Source: Onchocerca volvulus
Lineage: Eukaryota > Nematoda > Chromadorea > Rhabditida > Onchocercidae
DNA length: 64,000 bases
Reading direction: 5' to 3'
Assembly (NCBI GenBank): GCA_000499405.2
Contig: HG738138.1
Span: forward strand, 22,969,097-23,033,096
Positions 1 to 11,587 of the stretch are shown here, piece after piece. The notes beneath the pieces are model-generated. The model did not search any database. It was not told the origin of the DNA and saw nothing but the letters and a program-made list of their open reading frames with translations. The number at the start of each line of letters is the position of its first letter. The first letter of the stretch is position 1. Position numbers and translations under genes: made by a program.

Positions 1-1040
1 CCAAAATCGGACACATACAGTTATTGTCAATTTTAGCTTGTGAAGTCGATGGAAATAATGCATTTCGTTCTACTTCAACGTCTATTCCCTTATCAATTAA
101 ACGAACCTTGAATAATATAATATGCACTATGTACTGTGTTTCTTCAAATTTTCATGAATCTGTTACGAAGTCACGCAAAAAAGAAAGATAATTACGTCAA
201 ACCAAAATTCCCAGATAATACTAAAATGCTTTTTGCTACTTAAAAATCCATATAAAGTGTTTACATTCTTCTTTCTTTAACAATTTTTCACGGAAATAAT
301 CAGCCTGAAACATTATTATTTTCAAAATCAAAAGAGGCATTAAATATTCATCTTCCACGTTTTTATCAAGAGTGAACCTTTGTCAGTCTTTCTTTTTTGG
401 AAATATCTTTTGCAACAACACGTTCCACGCATTGCCCAACACGAATCGTAAATACATTGTCTGGAAATATTTTTTTTCCAGTAATTAAATGTAAGGAAAT
501 ACTTCTAAAAACTAATGCAATAAACTACTGAGTATGTGAAGAGTGGCATGGTACTGGAAGGTTTATTTTTGTTTTGCTAATTCATCAATCACAGTGACAT
601 CTAAACACTAATAAGATTGTTTTCACACAAGCCATCAAATTTTGCGGAACAATAAACTGCTGTAGAAAATAATGAAACTAAATTTTAAAAATAGTGGTAC
701 CAAAATCGTTGTCGTTATTATTATCATGATTTTTACAACCAAACAAACCCTGTTTTACTTCGATTTCGCTTTGTTCTTGCATTCTGGAATCGTCGCTAAC
801 AACATGTGCTACATAAATAATAAGTTCAGATCCTTCACCAGAATCACTGACATGGTTGATAAAACCATTAAAACTAACTACTTTTATAAGCTCTTCTGAC
901 ATCTCTTTTTTGCAGTTTACCGATACACTTCCTTCGTCCCGTAATCTGCAACACTTCATGTCAGTTCTTATAAGAACAACTGTGCTTTGACCATAATTAT
1001 TGAAACAAATAGCAGTGGAAGTGAAATGAGAGAAGAGCAA
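1..1040 (-). CDS. Partial minus-strand gene at left edge, possible Tudor-like protein
   Basis: Three coding segments join in phase on the minus strand: about 1040-749 (5' limit unresolved), 460-378, and 106-1, which runs off the window. The donor after VKQ at 749 leaves one base. The acceptor TTTCCAG before 460 supplies two bases and makes an Asp codon; the next junction is phase 0 (AAG|GTTCAC, then TTCAAG|GTT). The last two exons read VGQCVERVVAKD and then KVRLIDKGIDVEVERNALFP. That is the strand pattern of a Tudor domain (V-x-F/L-I-D-x-G ... L-x-P), although the usual Trp-Tyr and the second aromatic of the cage are missing. Exon A has a hydrophobic stretch near its open 5' end and no clear start Met, so at least one exon lies upstream. 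Coding status is well supported by phase agreement; the Tudor assignment is a guess from pattern. Confidence 0.5.
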
Positions 1041-2724
1041 AAAAACGGGAATCCTGGTGATGAAGTCCTGCTTGCAGGAATCAATTCGCCTTTGTGAAAT
1101 TATTCTTCAATCGTTCAAGCAGAACACTCTATCTATGATTCAACAATGTGAGAAATACACCTCAGACTTCTAAGGAATTCGGAGAGCTAAATTACTTAAA
1201 GGATTCTTCATGCGAGTGACTGATAATATAAGTTGATGTTTGATGAAGTAAAGAGTGAAGACATGAAACTATATCATGCCCAGAAACAACACCCTCCTAA
1301 GACCACCAATTTGCGCTTCTTAAATTAAATTCCATACATTTGTAACGGCAGTCGCTATCTTGTAGCGACTTATTCTTTGAAAATGGATTTCGTTTGAGGA
1401 AAAATAAAAAATTCAATTTTCCTGAGAAAAGATAGAATAAAATGGCTGACATTAAGTATTTCCATGTTTTAAAAAATAGAGAATATTTTTGAAATGATTT
1501 TCTACAAAGTCTCGCTCCTTTTTTAAAGAATCTTTGTTTCATCTGCTTTTTTCATTGGCCGGGTGAATGCTCTACTTGATACCTAATACAATTACTTCCC
1601 TTAATGATATTCTGGCCTGATAATCATTGAACCCATTAGCTAAAATAATTACTGAAGAGATCATTAATATGTGCTAATATGAAACTATGCAACTTTTCCC
1701 ATCCTATCACTCATCCTTCAAACGCTAGAACGTAGAAACCAACCAACCTTTAAAATGACTGAATGTAACAATGCGTGCAAGACAAATTTTCTATGAGCAA
1801 AGATAACGTGGCATACGTGCAAATGTGATATGCAAATTTTTTCGAATTGCGGAAATTAAAAGAACTGCACGTACTCATATGTTGATGTGTATGAATTCTG
1901 TACTGTATGTTTGCAGTGAAAAAGTAGTTGCATTTTGACGTAAAACACAGAGAAAGGAATATGCTATGGATTATTGGGATGGCATTTGTCTGCATGAGAT
2001 GAACCCAATTTGATCTTTTGGAGTAAATTGGAACTTTTCCCGCACTTGAAGGGAAGGAAGATAATTAGCTCAATCGAAAAGAGTCATCAGCCTGCCCTCA
2101 GCTGATTGTGATAATCGATGCGCTCATTGCTGATTACATCATATAATATATTAATATCCATTTGATCTATTTATTCATTTTTCATTTGCTTTACAATAAT
2201 GTGAATTTTTTTTTTCTCAGTCACCTCACTGTCATCCCACACGTATAGCAAAGGTCAGGAAGGAGAATTTCATTAACAGCAAGCCTTCCATTCATTTCTT
2301 TGATGAATTTCTCAAATAAATAATCTAAGGACGATATCGTAATTAGATCAAAAAATTGTGGAATTTATATTCAATAATACAGTAGGTCGACCAAAAAGCA
2401 ACTTATGGACTGGATGATACAGTAGACCTGCGAAAAGGATACAATGGATAGAAAGAATGACCTGACCCACCCAAGTTCCATCCTTCTGTTCTTCCCAGAA
2501 CACCTGGCAGATGTGTAGAAATCATCTCCAACTCTTTCATATTTAAAAATCTACGCAATAGAGCTGCAATACCTGATAGTGTCAAGAAGCAATGATATGC
2601 ATACGGTAATTTCGTTAGATTTGAAGTTTTGACGCGCATTTTCATTTAAATTCCCGTGTTTGTCCCCGCTATTTCTCGATTGCCAGGAATGTTTTTTTTA
2701 GGAGACAAATTTGATTGGTACTAG
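1041..2724. other. Intergenic or unresolved 5' region between the left-edge gene and bub-3
   Basis: This AT-rich stretch separates two divergently oriented genes, so it should hold both promoters and possibly 5' exons of the left-edge gene. A minus-strand open stretch at 2403-2645 has several GT/AG pairs but no confident model. A T-tract followed by CAG at 2734-2746 could be a splice acceptor or trans-splice site for bub-3. Confidence 0.4.
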
Positions 2725-5179
2725 ATGAGAATGTTTCATTTCGCAGGTGGTTCAACCGAAGGAACAATTCCACATCCAAGTAATACGCAAATTTCTAAAG
2801 TGCAGGTGCTTATATTTTATCAACTATTATGATTTAGTTATCTGTATTAGCGCTATCATTTTCTTTTTCCATTTCTTTCATTCTGGGGATTTTAGATTTT
2901 TGAAAACTTCTGGAATTTAAGAAAAATTTCTTTTTTAAAATTTTGTGAAATGAATTGAAGATGTTGTCGAAAGTTCATGTAAATTTCCGTATAGCTCGAC
3001 ATGAAATTTTGTTAGACCAATAAGATATTTAACCAGTGTTGGAAAGAGCAAGGCATATTTTTCGGAGTTTTATTTTAACCGAAATCGTAGTTCTGCACAG
3101 TGATCGATTAGGACCAATCTTCCGATATCAACATTTTAATGAGGGAAATCGTCTCGTCTGTTTGGCCTTTCTCCTCTTTATTTACCATTCATTGTGCAAT
3201 CGGCGCAGCCGATTGGACAGTCCTGGCATTGTTCTCTAAACTAACAGTTTGGCATATTTTCATGTAATTTATTGTTCTACCTGCCCCATTTTCAAGAAAT
3301 GGTTAGCGCCACTGAAATTGCTCATTACTGGAATCTTTCCCATTCATATGTTTTTTTAACTGTTTTGACTTTAGTTTTCACCAGACGATAACGGACAACT
3401 GCTTGCAGTATCAAGTTGGGAAGGCACTGTTCGCATTTATCATTTTCCTGCTGGTCCGGTCACTGCTCTCGAAAAGCGAGTATATACACATGCTAAACCC
3501 GTTTTGGCATGTACTTTCTTTGTGAGTTTTATGCTTCTGATTTATATATTTAGATTAGTGATTACCGAATTTAAAGTGTAGTATTTAACAGTGGTTCTAA
3601 CAAAAAACAAATCTTCCGAAATTTTGATATTGGTGTTCATATTTACCAACTGTTAAGTAACATCTTTGAGCGATAATTTCTTTGTGAAGGTTGTATCTTT
3701 ACAGAGTGAAAATGATATTGCAAGTGGCGGTCTGGATAACTTAATTAAAACGTATAACATGGAGACTGGTGTAGAGTTTGTTCTGGGGCATCATGAAGCT
3801 CCTGTGCGATGCTTAGAATATTGCAAAGAACACAACTTGGTAGCATCAGGAGGATGGGATTCTGCGATGATGGTGAGTGATTTTGGATGAAGAGAGTGTG
3901 CTGTTAAATACGCTAGCTATCAGAAAAATTAGAATTATTACGAACTTTCAGTTTATTGCTGAGAAAATAATCTGAATAGGAATGACGAAGTGTGATAAAT
4001 TTAAAAAGGTTGAAGATTTATTAAAAAGGAAAATATTGACAGACCAAAGAATTAATCTGTTGGTTTTTGATGGCGAATCTATGTCAGTGTTGTATTATTC
4101 AGTTATGGGATGTGCGGTCAAAAAGTTCAGCTGGATTTGGAAATAATGGAGACAAAGTTTATGCAATGGATGTACACGGAAATCGGGTCCTTGTTGGTAC
4201 AAAAGATCGTAAAATAATTGTATGGGATGTGCGCAATCTTGATGAACCTGAACAGATACGTGATAGTCCACTCAAAGTATTTTTACTACTTATTTTTGAT
4301 TTCATTGTTAGTAAATACTTTAACTTTTTGTAGTTAATAGAAAGCGGATGTTTTTGATTCAGTTCTAAAAATTATTTGATAGTCATGGTTAGTGTATCTG
4401 CAATTACATTGCATTTATATCTTCTTTGACTCCGTTACTGTTAACATGGAGCGATTATTTTAAAATTTTCTCTTTTCAGTTTCAAACTCGAGCTGTGAAG
4501 TGCTTCCCAACTGGCGAAGCGTTTGTTGTTGCTTCTATTGAAGGGCGTGTGGCAGTGGAATATTTCGATATGTCAGCAGAAGTGCAGAAAAACAAATACG
4601 CCTTCAAATGTCATCGTGAAAAGGATGAATCTGGTACCGAAATGATATACCCCGTAAACTGTATCGATTTTCATCCCATACATAACACCTTTGTCACTGG
4701 AGGTATGTTGCAGTTTGTGAATATGGACAAGATTTTTATATCATTATTACAAAAATGGGCAATTTGCTGAGTTTAATGATGCTGAGTGAAAAATAAAGGA
4801 GAATATTTTAAGTTTTTGCCCTGTTTTCAGGTTCGGACGCACTTGTAAATATTTGGGATCCATTTAACAGGAAACGAATATGTCAATTGCACAAGTTCGT
4901 TTATTTATTTGATTAATGAATTATGATTTATTAGATTGAATTCATTCATTTATGAAATAAGAAAACTGACAATTTTTTCACTTTGCATGAGTTATAATCT
5001 AAATGCCGTTTTTTTTCCGGTTTCCAACTGGCATTATGAGTGTGTCATTTAATTCAACCGGAACACAGTTAGCAATCGCAGCTTCGTATATGAATGAATT
5101 AAAAGAGCGCCCTAATCCAGAACCCGAAAGTATAGTTGTAGTGAGAAAGATCACGGATGTGGAAGCAAGGCCGAAGTGA
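2725..5179 (+). CDS. bub-3: Mitotic checkpoint protein BUB3 (WD40 repeat), seven exons
   Basis: Exons are 2725-2805, 3375-3521, 3705-3872, 4103-4276, 4480-4702, 4831-4894 and 5020-5179, giving about 338 residues (human BUB3 has 328). Successive exons match BUB3 along its length: ISKVQ-FSPDD at the start of the first blade, SGGLDNLIK, GGWDSAMMLWDVR, GRVAVEYFD, KYAFKCHR, YPVNCIDFHPIHNTF, NIWDPFNRKR and a C-terminal VRKITDVEARPK. BUB3 is a kinetochore beta-propeller that binds BUB1 and MAD3/BUBR1 and recognises phosphorylated KNL1 MELT motifs in the spindle assembly checkpoint. Six introns follow GT-AG except the last, which ends CCG. The start is the first ATG after a TAG in frame (ATG 2731 is also possible). 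A T-rich CAG at 2746 could instead be a splice or trans-splice site, in which case the true start lies elsewhere. An AATAAA is at 5459. Confidence 0.93.
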
Positions 5180-5261
5180 TTTCTTTTTTTCTTTAATTTT
5201 CACAATTTGTTATTTATGAATCATCGAACGACTGACAAGCACAAATTATTCTCAGCAAAAC

Positions 5262-6311
5262 TCATGCCATAGTAACTTTGAATATATTTTGCCATGGTGC
5301 TGACCAAACTTCTAGAATGACTTTCTGAAAAACCCATAATTTCGAAAACTAAAGAGAATGTCATGTTACGCTCATGTTCTCACAGTTGTTATGATTAATT
5401 AAAGATGTTGCATCATTTGTTAAAAATTTTGGTCCTCAATCCTTTTCTTGTTTTCCTAATAAATCAATTTATAATGGTAGGAAATGGTCCGAAAGATGAA
5501 ATTTGGAATGGAATGAAAGTTTCATTTTTTGAAATCACCAAATTTGCAAATCGAAAGTGGAGTTACAAATTTTAAGTGGTACATATTTTACCTTTTTCGG
5601 TTTACTGTGGTCGATAGCACAATTCGCTGGACTCATTCCAGAATTCTGCAAAACAAATAGTTTTTAAGACTTCCAGACCTTTAACTGTAATATAATATGA
5701 GCTAGGAAATTAACATTTTTAGAAAGTGATGGGAAACAATATGATTGTAATATTATTATGTTTGAAAATGTAGTTTGGAATGGTCATCGTCTTTCCTTAT
5801 TAACGTACGCAGATTATATCTCATCTTTACATTAAATTGAGAATAAGCGAAAACTGACTGATGAAAAAATTAGCTTTGTATTTACAATATCTTATATATT
5901 TCACAATTAATATATTTAAATAAGACATAAAGTCCCACCTTCCTGCAGGTGGTCGGTGCAGTGAGAATTGTAAGATAATATTTCATTCCGGCCACCACTT
6001 GAGTACGAGCATTGATAACTTTCACCAATTTATAAAGATTATCATATTTCATCTTTTCATTCACTTGTATCATCGCCTTTTCTGCTACTTCCTAGACAAA
6101 ATAATTTCTTCAACCTCTGCTTTTCTCTTTATTGGAATTCATATTTGATCTCCATTTTTCAAAATAAATATTTAGGCATCTATTACAAGCAATTTACCTG
6201 TATTTCTTCATCGTCCTCATTATCATTTGTAAGCTTGCCTAGTCGTATTTCCCTAGCAAAGCTTTTAGATATGATGGCAAACGCTGAGAACCATATGATC
6301 AAGTAGAACAT
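5262..6311 (-). CDS. Secreted type 2-like cystatin (cysteine protease inhibitor, CPI family), four exons
   Basis: Minus-strand exons are 6311-6198, 6091-5939, 5645-5592 and 5324-5262. All introns are phase 0 with GT-AG ends, and the product has 127 residues. A signal peptide, MFYLIIWFSAFAIISKSFA, is followed by a Gly (IRLGK), an acidic linker and the cystatin helix. The central reactive loop QVVAG lies in NARTQVVAGMKYYL, the sequence TAPTTC and a second Cys follow, and the second hairpin is EVWSAPWQNIF with the Pro-Trp pair. Cystatins bind the active-site cleft of papain-like proteases using the N-terminal Gly, QxVxG and PW. Secreted nematode forms inhibit host and parasite cathepsins and dampen antigen processing. 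The Asn of the legumain-binding SND site is absent (Lys aligns there), so only papain-family inhibition is expected. The two Cys keep one of the two usual disulfides. The gene ends 82 bp from the bub-3 stop, tail to tail. Confidence 0.92.
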
Positions 6312-9300
6312 CTACAAATTAAGCATTAATTTGAGTTTGACGCCTAAATAATTTTATCACAATTTTTTCGATAGTTAATGTAGCGCATTTCCTTGTTCTT
6401 GTGACTCTATGGTTATACCTAGCCATGCATCAGAAGATTATGGCGATCGTAGATGCTTCGGTGATTTTTCGATTGATCGAGGTTTTGACATCGTTGTTAC
6501 TTGAAGGATTTAGTTCGAATCCTACACCATATTGTTCAATTCGACACCATGATGACAACTAACAACGAACTAAAATTAAATTGAGTGGTAATTGGATCTT
6601 AAATAAGTGCTGTAGATTCACCTCTTTCATATTATTTTGTAATAAAAAGAACAGGAAACAGAAAATAAATGACGCAAGTTTCTAGCAAATGAACCAGTTT
6701 TTAATCATATTGCTGTTGAAATGTCAAGAAGAAAAATATTACTTGAGTTGATGGGTAATTTTTGAGGAAAATACTGGACTGATCTTTTTACTTCCCTAAT
6801 GAACCATCTAAAATTTCAACTTCATGTGCACAACAAAACTGACTTGATATTCTTTTTAAGTAATGTATGATCGACATTTCCTGAAAATGTTTGTTAAATG
6901 TAGATAGTTAATATTCCGCTTATAATGCATTTTGCCTTCATACTAAAGAATTCAATTTGGAAGTGCATGATAGTACATTTCAATGATTCAAAACATCACT
7001 TCATAATAGTGACAGGAAATGGAAACTTTTTCTCAATGATTCTGATTTATCTTCATTGCCAATTCGTTTATTTTGTTCGTTTCTTGAGACAATTCAATCG
7101 TTTATGCAAAGGGGACGCAACTAACATAAGCATGAACAAGAAGATCACAACGCAATAATTGGAAGTAATTGATAAGTAATTGGAAAAGTCTTATTCATTT
7201 TTTTTCAATTATCGTAATACCTCTGATATTAGTTTAAATTTTCAAACTTTCGCTGGATAATTTCATCAATTAAATTGCTAGTTTATTTGTTACCTGTTAT
7301 TCTAATTCAGAGTCCGAAATTCAATGATTATACGATAGATATGGTTTATACAGATTTCTGAAAGTGATTGCCATATTTATTTTCTGCTTTTCCATTCATT
7401 TAATAATCAGATTGCTGATAGTTTTGATTAATTAACGTTATTTAGTAACAAAATGTGATAATTTCTATCCAATCTAATTATGCTTGATAATGCTTCTGAT
7501 ATGTTTCGGTATCATCTTGTCATTCTTATACAAATTGATTTCTGAAACAATGAAAAGTATTCTATTGCAGAATGAATTGCCATAAATTTATTACGTTTCA
7601 TTTGCATAAGTTTATTAAAATGTCAAGGAGCTATTTTTTAGTGAATTGTTCAATCGCTTTGTAATTCAGTCATTTGGATCATAACATATGGATTGGCACA
7701 TAATTTGAATTTTCAAACTGAATACATTAAAATACTCATAAATTTAGTTTAATGTCAATTAAACTCAAAATTAAATTAAATTTGAACATATAAAATACAA
7801 AAGTTAATCAAAGAAGTTTTATTGTTCACATCATTTTATAGTCGGAAACATGAACTTTTATATGCATATTGTATGAAAGAAAGATGAACCGATATGCAAA
7901 AACTACAAAAAATATAATAAAATAAGACAAATAAAATTAAAAAATAAGGAGAACGAAAGATTTGTAATGTTTAAAGTAATTTAATTTTATTAATTAAAAA
8001 AAATGAAGAAAATAAGAATTGGAGTTGTTGGAAAAAGAAAAAGGAAATCTCTAGCGGAAAAAAAGAAACTTATAAAAGTGATGAGCTGAAGAACTTGAAA
8101 TAAAAGTAATGAATTGAAAAGCTTGGAATAGTCACTGAACAGGTAACTTAATTTTGCGAATAAAAGATGAGAAATTCAGTAATAGATATGCATGATCGAT
8201 TTTCTGCTGAAAATATTAAGTTAAAACAAAAGTAAATGAAATTTCAAATTTAATTTCATTTAATATTTCATTTGAAGGCTAATGTTCATTTTATAATGGA
8301 TATATTTATTATTTTTAGTTGATTGCTGCTATGCAAACGGTTCTTATCAAAAATTTGGATTTAGAAATGGATTGTTTATTCTCTTGTGCAAATATTTTTT
8401 GCGGAAAATTGATGGCACTTCTTAATGACAGATGGATCTCTTCGTCCACCTGAAAAAGAGAATATGCTTTTAAGCAGAATCATCAGAACTATTTTAAGAA
8501 TCATACATTTTAGTCTCTAAAAAAACGTAAAAAAGTTTTCCTAATATCTTAACCTGTTCATTATTTATCACAAATTAAATACCAAATGCCAAATTTTTTA
8601 GAATAAAGGCAAAAAAGTTTCCGAATTTATAATTTAGTGCATTTTTTGCTACCTTTTTAATCATTTGGTCTTCAAGCTTCGAAAATTCATTCCTAAGTTC
8701 AGAAAGAACAAAAATTTGAATTTATTTTTGGTTAAAATGAAATCGATTTTTTTAAATGAACTCCTGTTGACTTAATTTGGATTGTCTTCAATGAACAATA
8801 AGCATTCATGAAATTCGTCAATACTAAACGATTTCAATATCGCAGTATTGTTTAATTTTTATAATATTTGCCATCTGATGTGACACAAATCAACAAAGTT
8901 GAATGAAATCGAAGAATTTGCCGCAATTTTCATCCATAATTTTTTTTCAAACCCGCCTCCTCGAACTAGTATAAAAAAAGAAAAATTTATCCTTTCTATC
9001 TGTTTGTCAAACTCGATCCAATATCCTTTTTTGCTTTAATCTCAATTTACATTTATTTTAATTTATATCTTAGGTATTTTAAAAAAAGCAAAAATTCTTA
9101 GGTATTTCTCTCTGTCAAAGTTTGAAAGTATATCAGAATTCCCGTCTGAAATATTTAAGATTTTCGAAAGCGTTTGATATGTAAAACGACAGAATTATGA
9201 ACTGTGGTTTTTTTGGTACGATCTCAGATTACGCAAGCATTATACGATTGATGCTCTAAATTAGACGATGCAAATTTATTTTCTGATTTCCACGATTTTC

Positions 9301-10146
9301 GAAGTTTGAATTATTTCTGGTCGCTGAAAAGTTTTAGTAAAATGGAATTTCTATAGTTTAAAAAGAAATCTTTACAGTTTAAAAAAAAACGAATGCTTTT
9401 TTTTCGGGGATTTGCTATAGCGAATTATTGTCATCCAAAATTTACGTGGTATCAGTACAAAAATTACTGATAAGAACTATCCGGTCATTATTATGAATTA
9501 GAAGTATTTCATTGAAAATCAAATCTTATCTCTAACTGCATCAGTAATTCTTGGCTATCTTAGGCTTTTATTTCCTGAGCTTTTTTTTCCGCGATTTAAA
9601 ATTTTCAGTGATTTAAGCCAGCAAAAGTAAGTTAATTAAAAAATTCAATTTAATTCATGACCTTTATGTATGTGGTATATGCAAAGGTTATGAATTAAAA
9701 TGAAACGGTGACAATGACACAGCGTTGAAACTTTATTGCAACTTTATGGTTTTGAAGTATTTAAATAACAAATTGGAAACTAACCGGAATTTAAATTTCA
9801 CCAATCTTTTAGACTTATGCTTGGTTATTCACCTAAGGCTTATCAATTAGTGACTTACAGTCATCTCAGTGTTCTTATATTGCAGTTTTAAGATCAAACT
9901 TAATTCACTATATATAAATAACTTTACCGAACAAAGTTGAAGCCAATGAATCACTTTCACAATAATATTATTGAGATTTCAAATGCAATGTCAAAATTAT
10001 TCTGCACCACTGAGAGATTAATAAATAGATATAGATATATAGAAATAGATAGATAATATTATGAAGTTACTTTGAAGAATGCGTCCTATCAAGTGAAAAT
10101 TCTTGATGTCAAATTACTGTAAACGTTTATACAGTACATTTTGTAG
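6312..10146. other. AT-rich intergenic region between divergent cystatin genes
   Basis: This 3.8-kb stretch lies head-to-head between the cystatin at 5262-6311 and its degenerate paralog at 10147-11026, so promoters for both should be here. I saw no long coding segment with splice support. The open stretch at 6925-7158 reads as ordinary AT-rich sequence. A short GATA-rich run (AGATAGATA type) sits near 10024-10058. Confidence 0.5.
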
Positions 10147-11026
10147 ATGTTGCGATTGATCGTTTTATCTGCAATTTTCGTTAGCTTTTCCAATGGTCAA
10201 TATGAAAATGATTCAGATGTGAAGGTAAAATATGAATATTTTATCACAAGTTTCTTGGAGATTTTGATTTATCTTTTAAAAAAAAGTGACATTTTAAGGA
10301 TGTAATAGATGATTCGCTATTGATGATAAACGCAAAAATGAAGAGTAAATTCCTGTACAAATTGGAAAAAATAGTAAAGGCACATGTTTTGGTAGTGGAA
10401 AGTACGATATATGATTTGGTACTAAGACTTGCCCCGACGAGCTGTAAAATGAAGGTATGTTTCAACTATCCGATTGCTGGCCGTAATATAAAATTTGCAT
10501 CATTCTTTCGTTTTTATTTCCGACAAATTTCTTGCCTCTATTCAAGAGGATTCTGATGTCGCATTTTTGGAAGGAAACATGAGAAAAAGTCCAAGTACAA
10601 CAAATTTTTCTATTGACTTTTTGATTGCGAAAATATAATACGCTAAAATATTGGCTGTATTCCAAAGCTTTACTGAAAATTTTGTAAATATAATCGCAAA
10701 AAGTATGCCGCAAAGAAAATCTACAGAATCTCGATCTTTCGCTTATTTTACAGGGTCTCAAGAGAAGTTCTATAGGGAAATGTAAAAGAAACATGAAGCA
10801 AAAACCGAAGGTTAGAGAATTATTCCACAAAAAGCAATTATTAATGATTTCTGAGATCGCTATTTGATACATTTAGACCGTTTTTTGTATCAAAGATAAT
10901 AACAGTATCCTTGCTGAGTTTATCTTGACACAGTGTCTTTGCTATTAAAATTATGATACTTTTCAGGATGTTGCTCTTAGAATATCTGAATCAATGACCG
11001 GCAAACTTACGGTTGAACTAAAATAA
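10147..11026 (+). CDS. Degenerate secreted cystatin-like protein, four exons, inhibitory motifs lost
   Basis: Exons are 10147-10224, 10299-10454, 10754-10810 and 10967-11026. Introns are GT-AG and phase 0, at the same protein positions as in the cystatin at 5262-6311; the product has 116 residues. MLRLIVLSAIFVSFSNG is a likely signal peptide. Exon 2 aligns to the other gene without gaps until its end: INAKMK against VNEKMK, LYKLEKIVKA against LYKLVKVINA, and LAPTSC against TAPTTC. The reactive loop QVVAG has become LVVES and the last exon lacks any Trp, so both protease-contact loops are gone. The two Cys are kept. An AATAAA at 11116 follows the stop by about 90 bases. The reading frame is intact across four exons, so this looks like a retained gene with a changed role rather than a pseudogene, although expression is unproven. 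Confidence 0.78.
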
Positions 11027-11497
11027 TTATATTTTTGCTGATGATAATGCAACAGTTCCGTAATAGGAAAAGTTGGAAGTTTTTTTTTTTTTTTTCATTG
11101 CTGTCCTTTCATTTAAATAAATTATTTGGCATGAAAAATGTTGCCATTAATTTATTCTTGTATATTAAATCGATATTTTTTGTCAATTTATCATAACATT
11201 TGGTCAATAAAAAGCTGAAAGAAAAAAAGGGTAAGATTTTTTGCATTATACTGGGACTCCAAAAAAAAAAAAAAAAAAAAGAAACAGGTGATCTGTGACA
11301 TGAATTAAATTATACAAGTGAGTAAAGTGCTCGAAATGTTCGGTAATATTCAAATTCAATTCATTCTATTACACTTAAAATGAAGTCAAATTTAAATAGA
11401 TTAAACGAAATTGAACAAAACTGATCACAGTGAAATAAATTGATCAAATGAATTTATTATGTAATGCTGCATTCTTATTTAATGATTTTTGATTCAG

Positions 11498-11587
11498 AAC
11501 ATAGTACACACCAGAATGCATATTAGATCATCAGCTCTTGAACAGAAAAATTCCTGCACGAAACTGAAAATCAATAATCAATGTCCG
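11498..11587 (+). CDS. Orphan candidate exon, cystatin-reminiscent
   Basis: A 30-codon open segment starts after an acceptor (TTTTTGATTCAG) and ends at a donor (CCG|GTATGA), both phase 0, like the introns of the two cystatin genes. Its end reads LEQKNSCTKLKINNQCP. The Cys-Thr-Lys-(x)n-Asn-x-Cys-Pro spacing is close to the first disulfide loop of type 2 cystatins. No QxVxG-bearing exon was found between 11030 and 11490, and no PW-bearing exon with a matching phase follows. It could be a fragment of a third cystatin gene or a chance open segment. Confidence 0.33.

Noticed and set aside
2403..2645. 80-codon minus-strand frame as a 5' exon of the left-edge gene
   Set aside because: Contains several possible GT/AG pairs but no path joins it in phase to the exon near 749-1040.
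10462..10872. 136-codon minus-strand frame
   Set aside because: It lies antisense to intron 2 and exon 3 of the cystatin-like gene, begins without a good context and has no recognisable features; the plus-strand spliced model is better supported.
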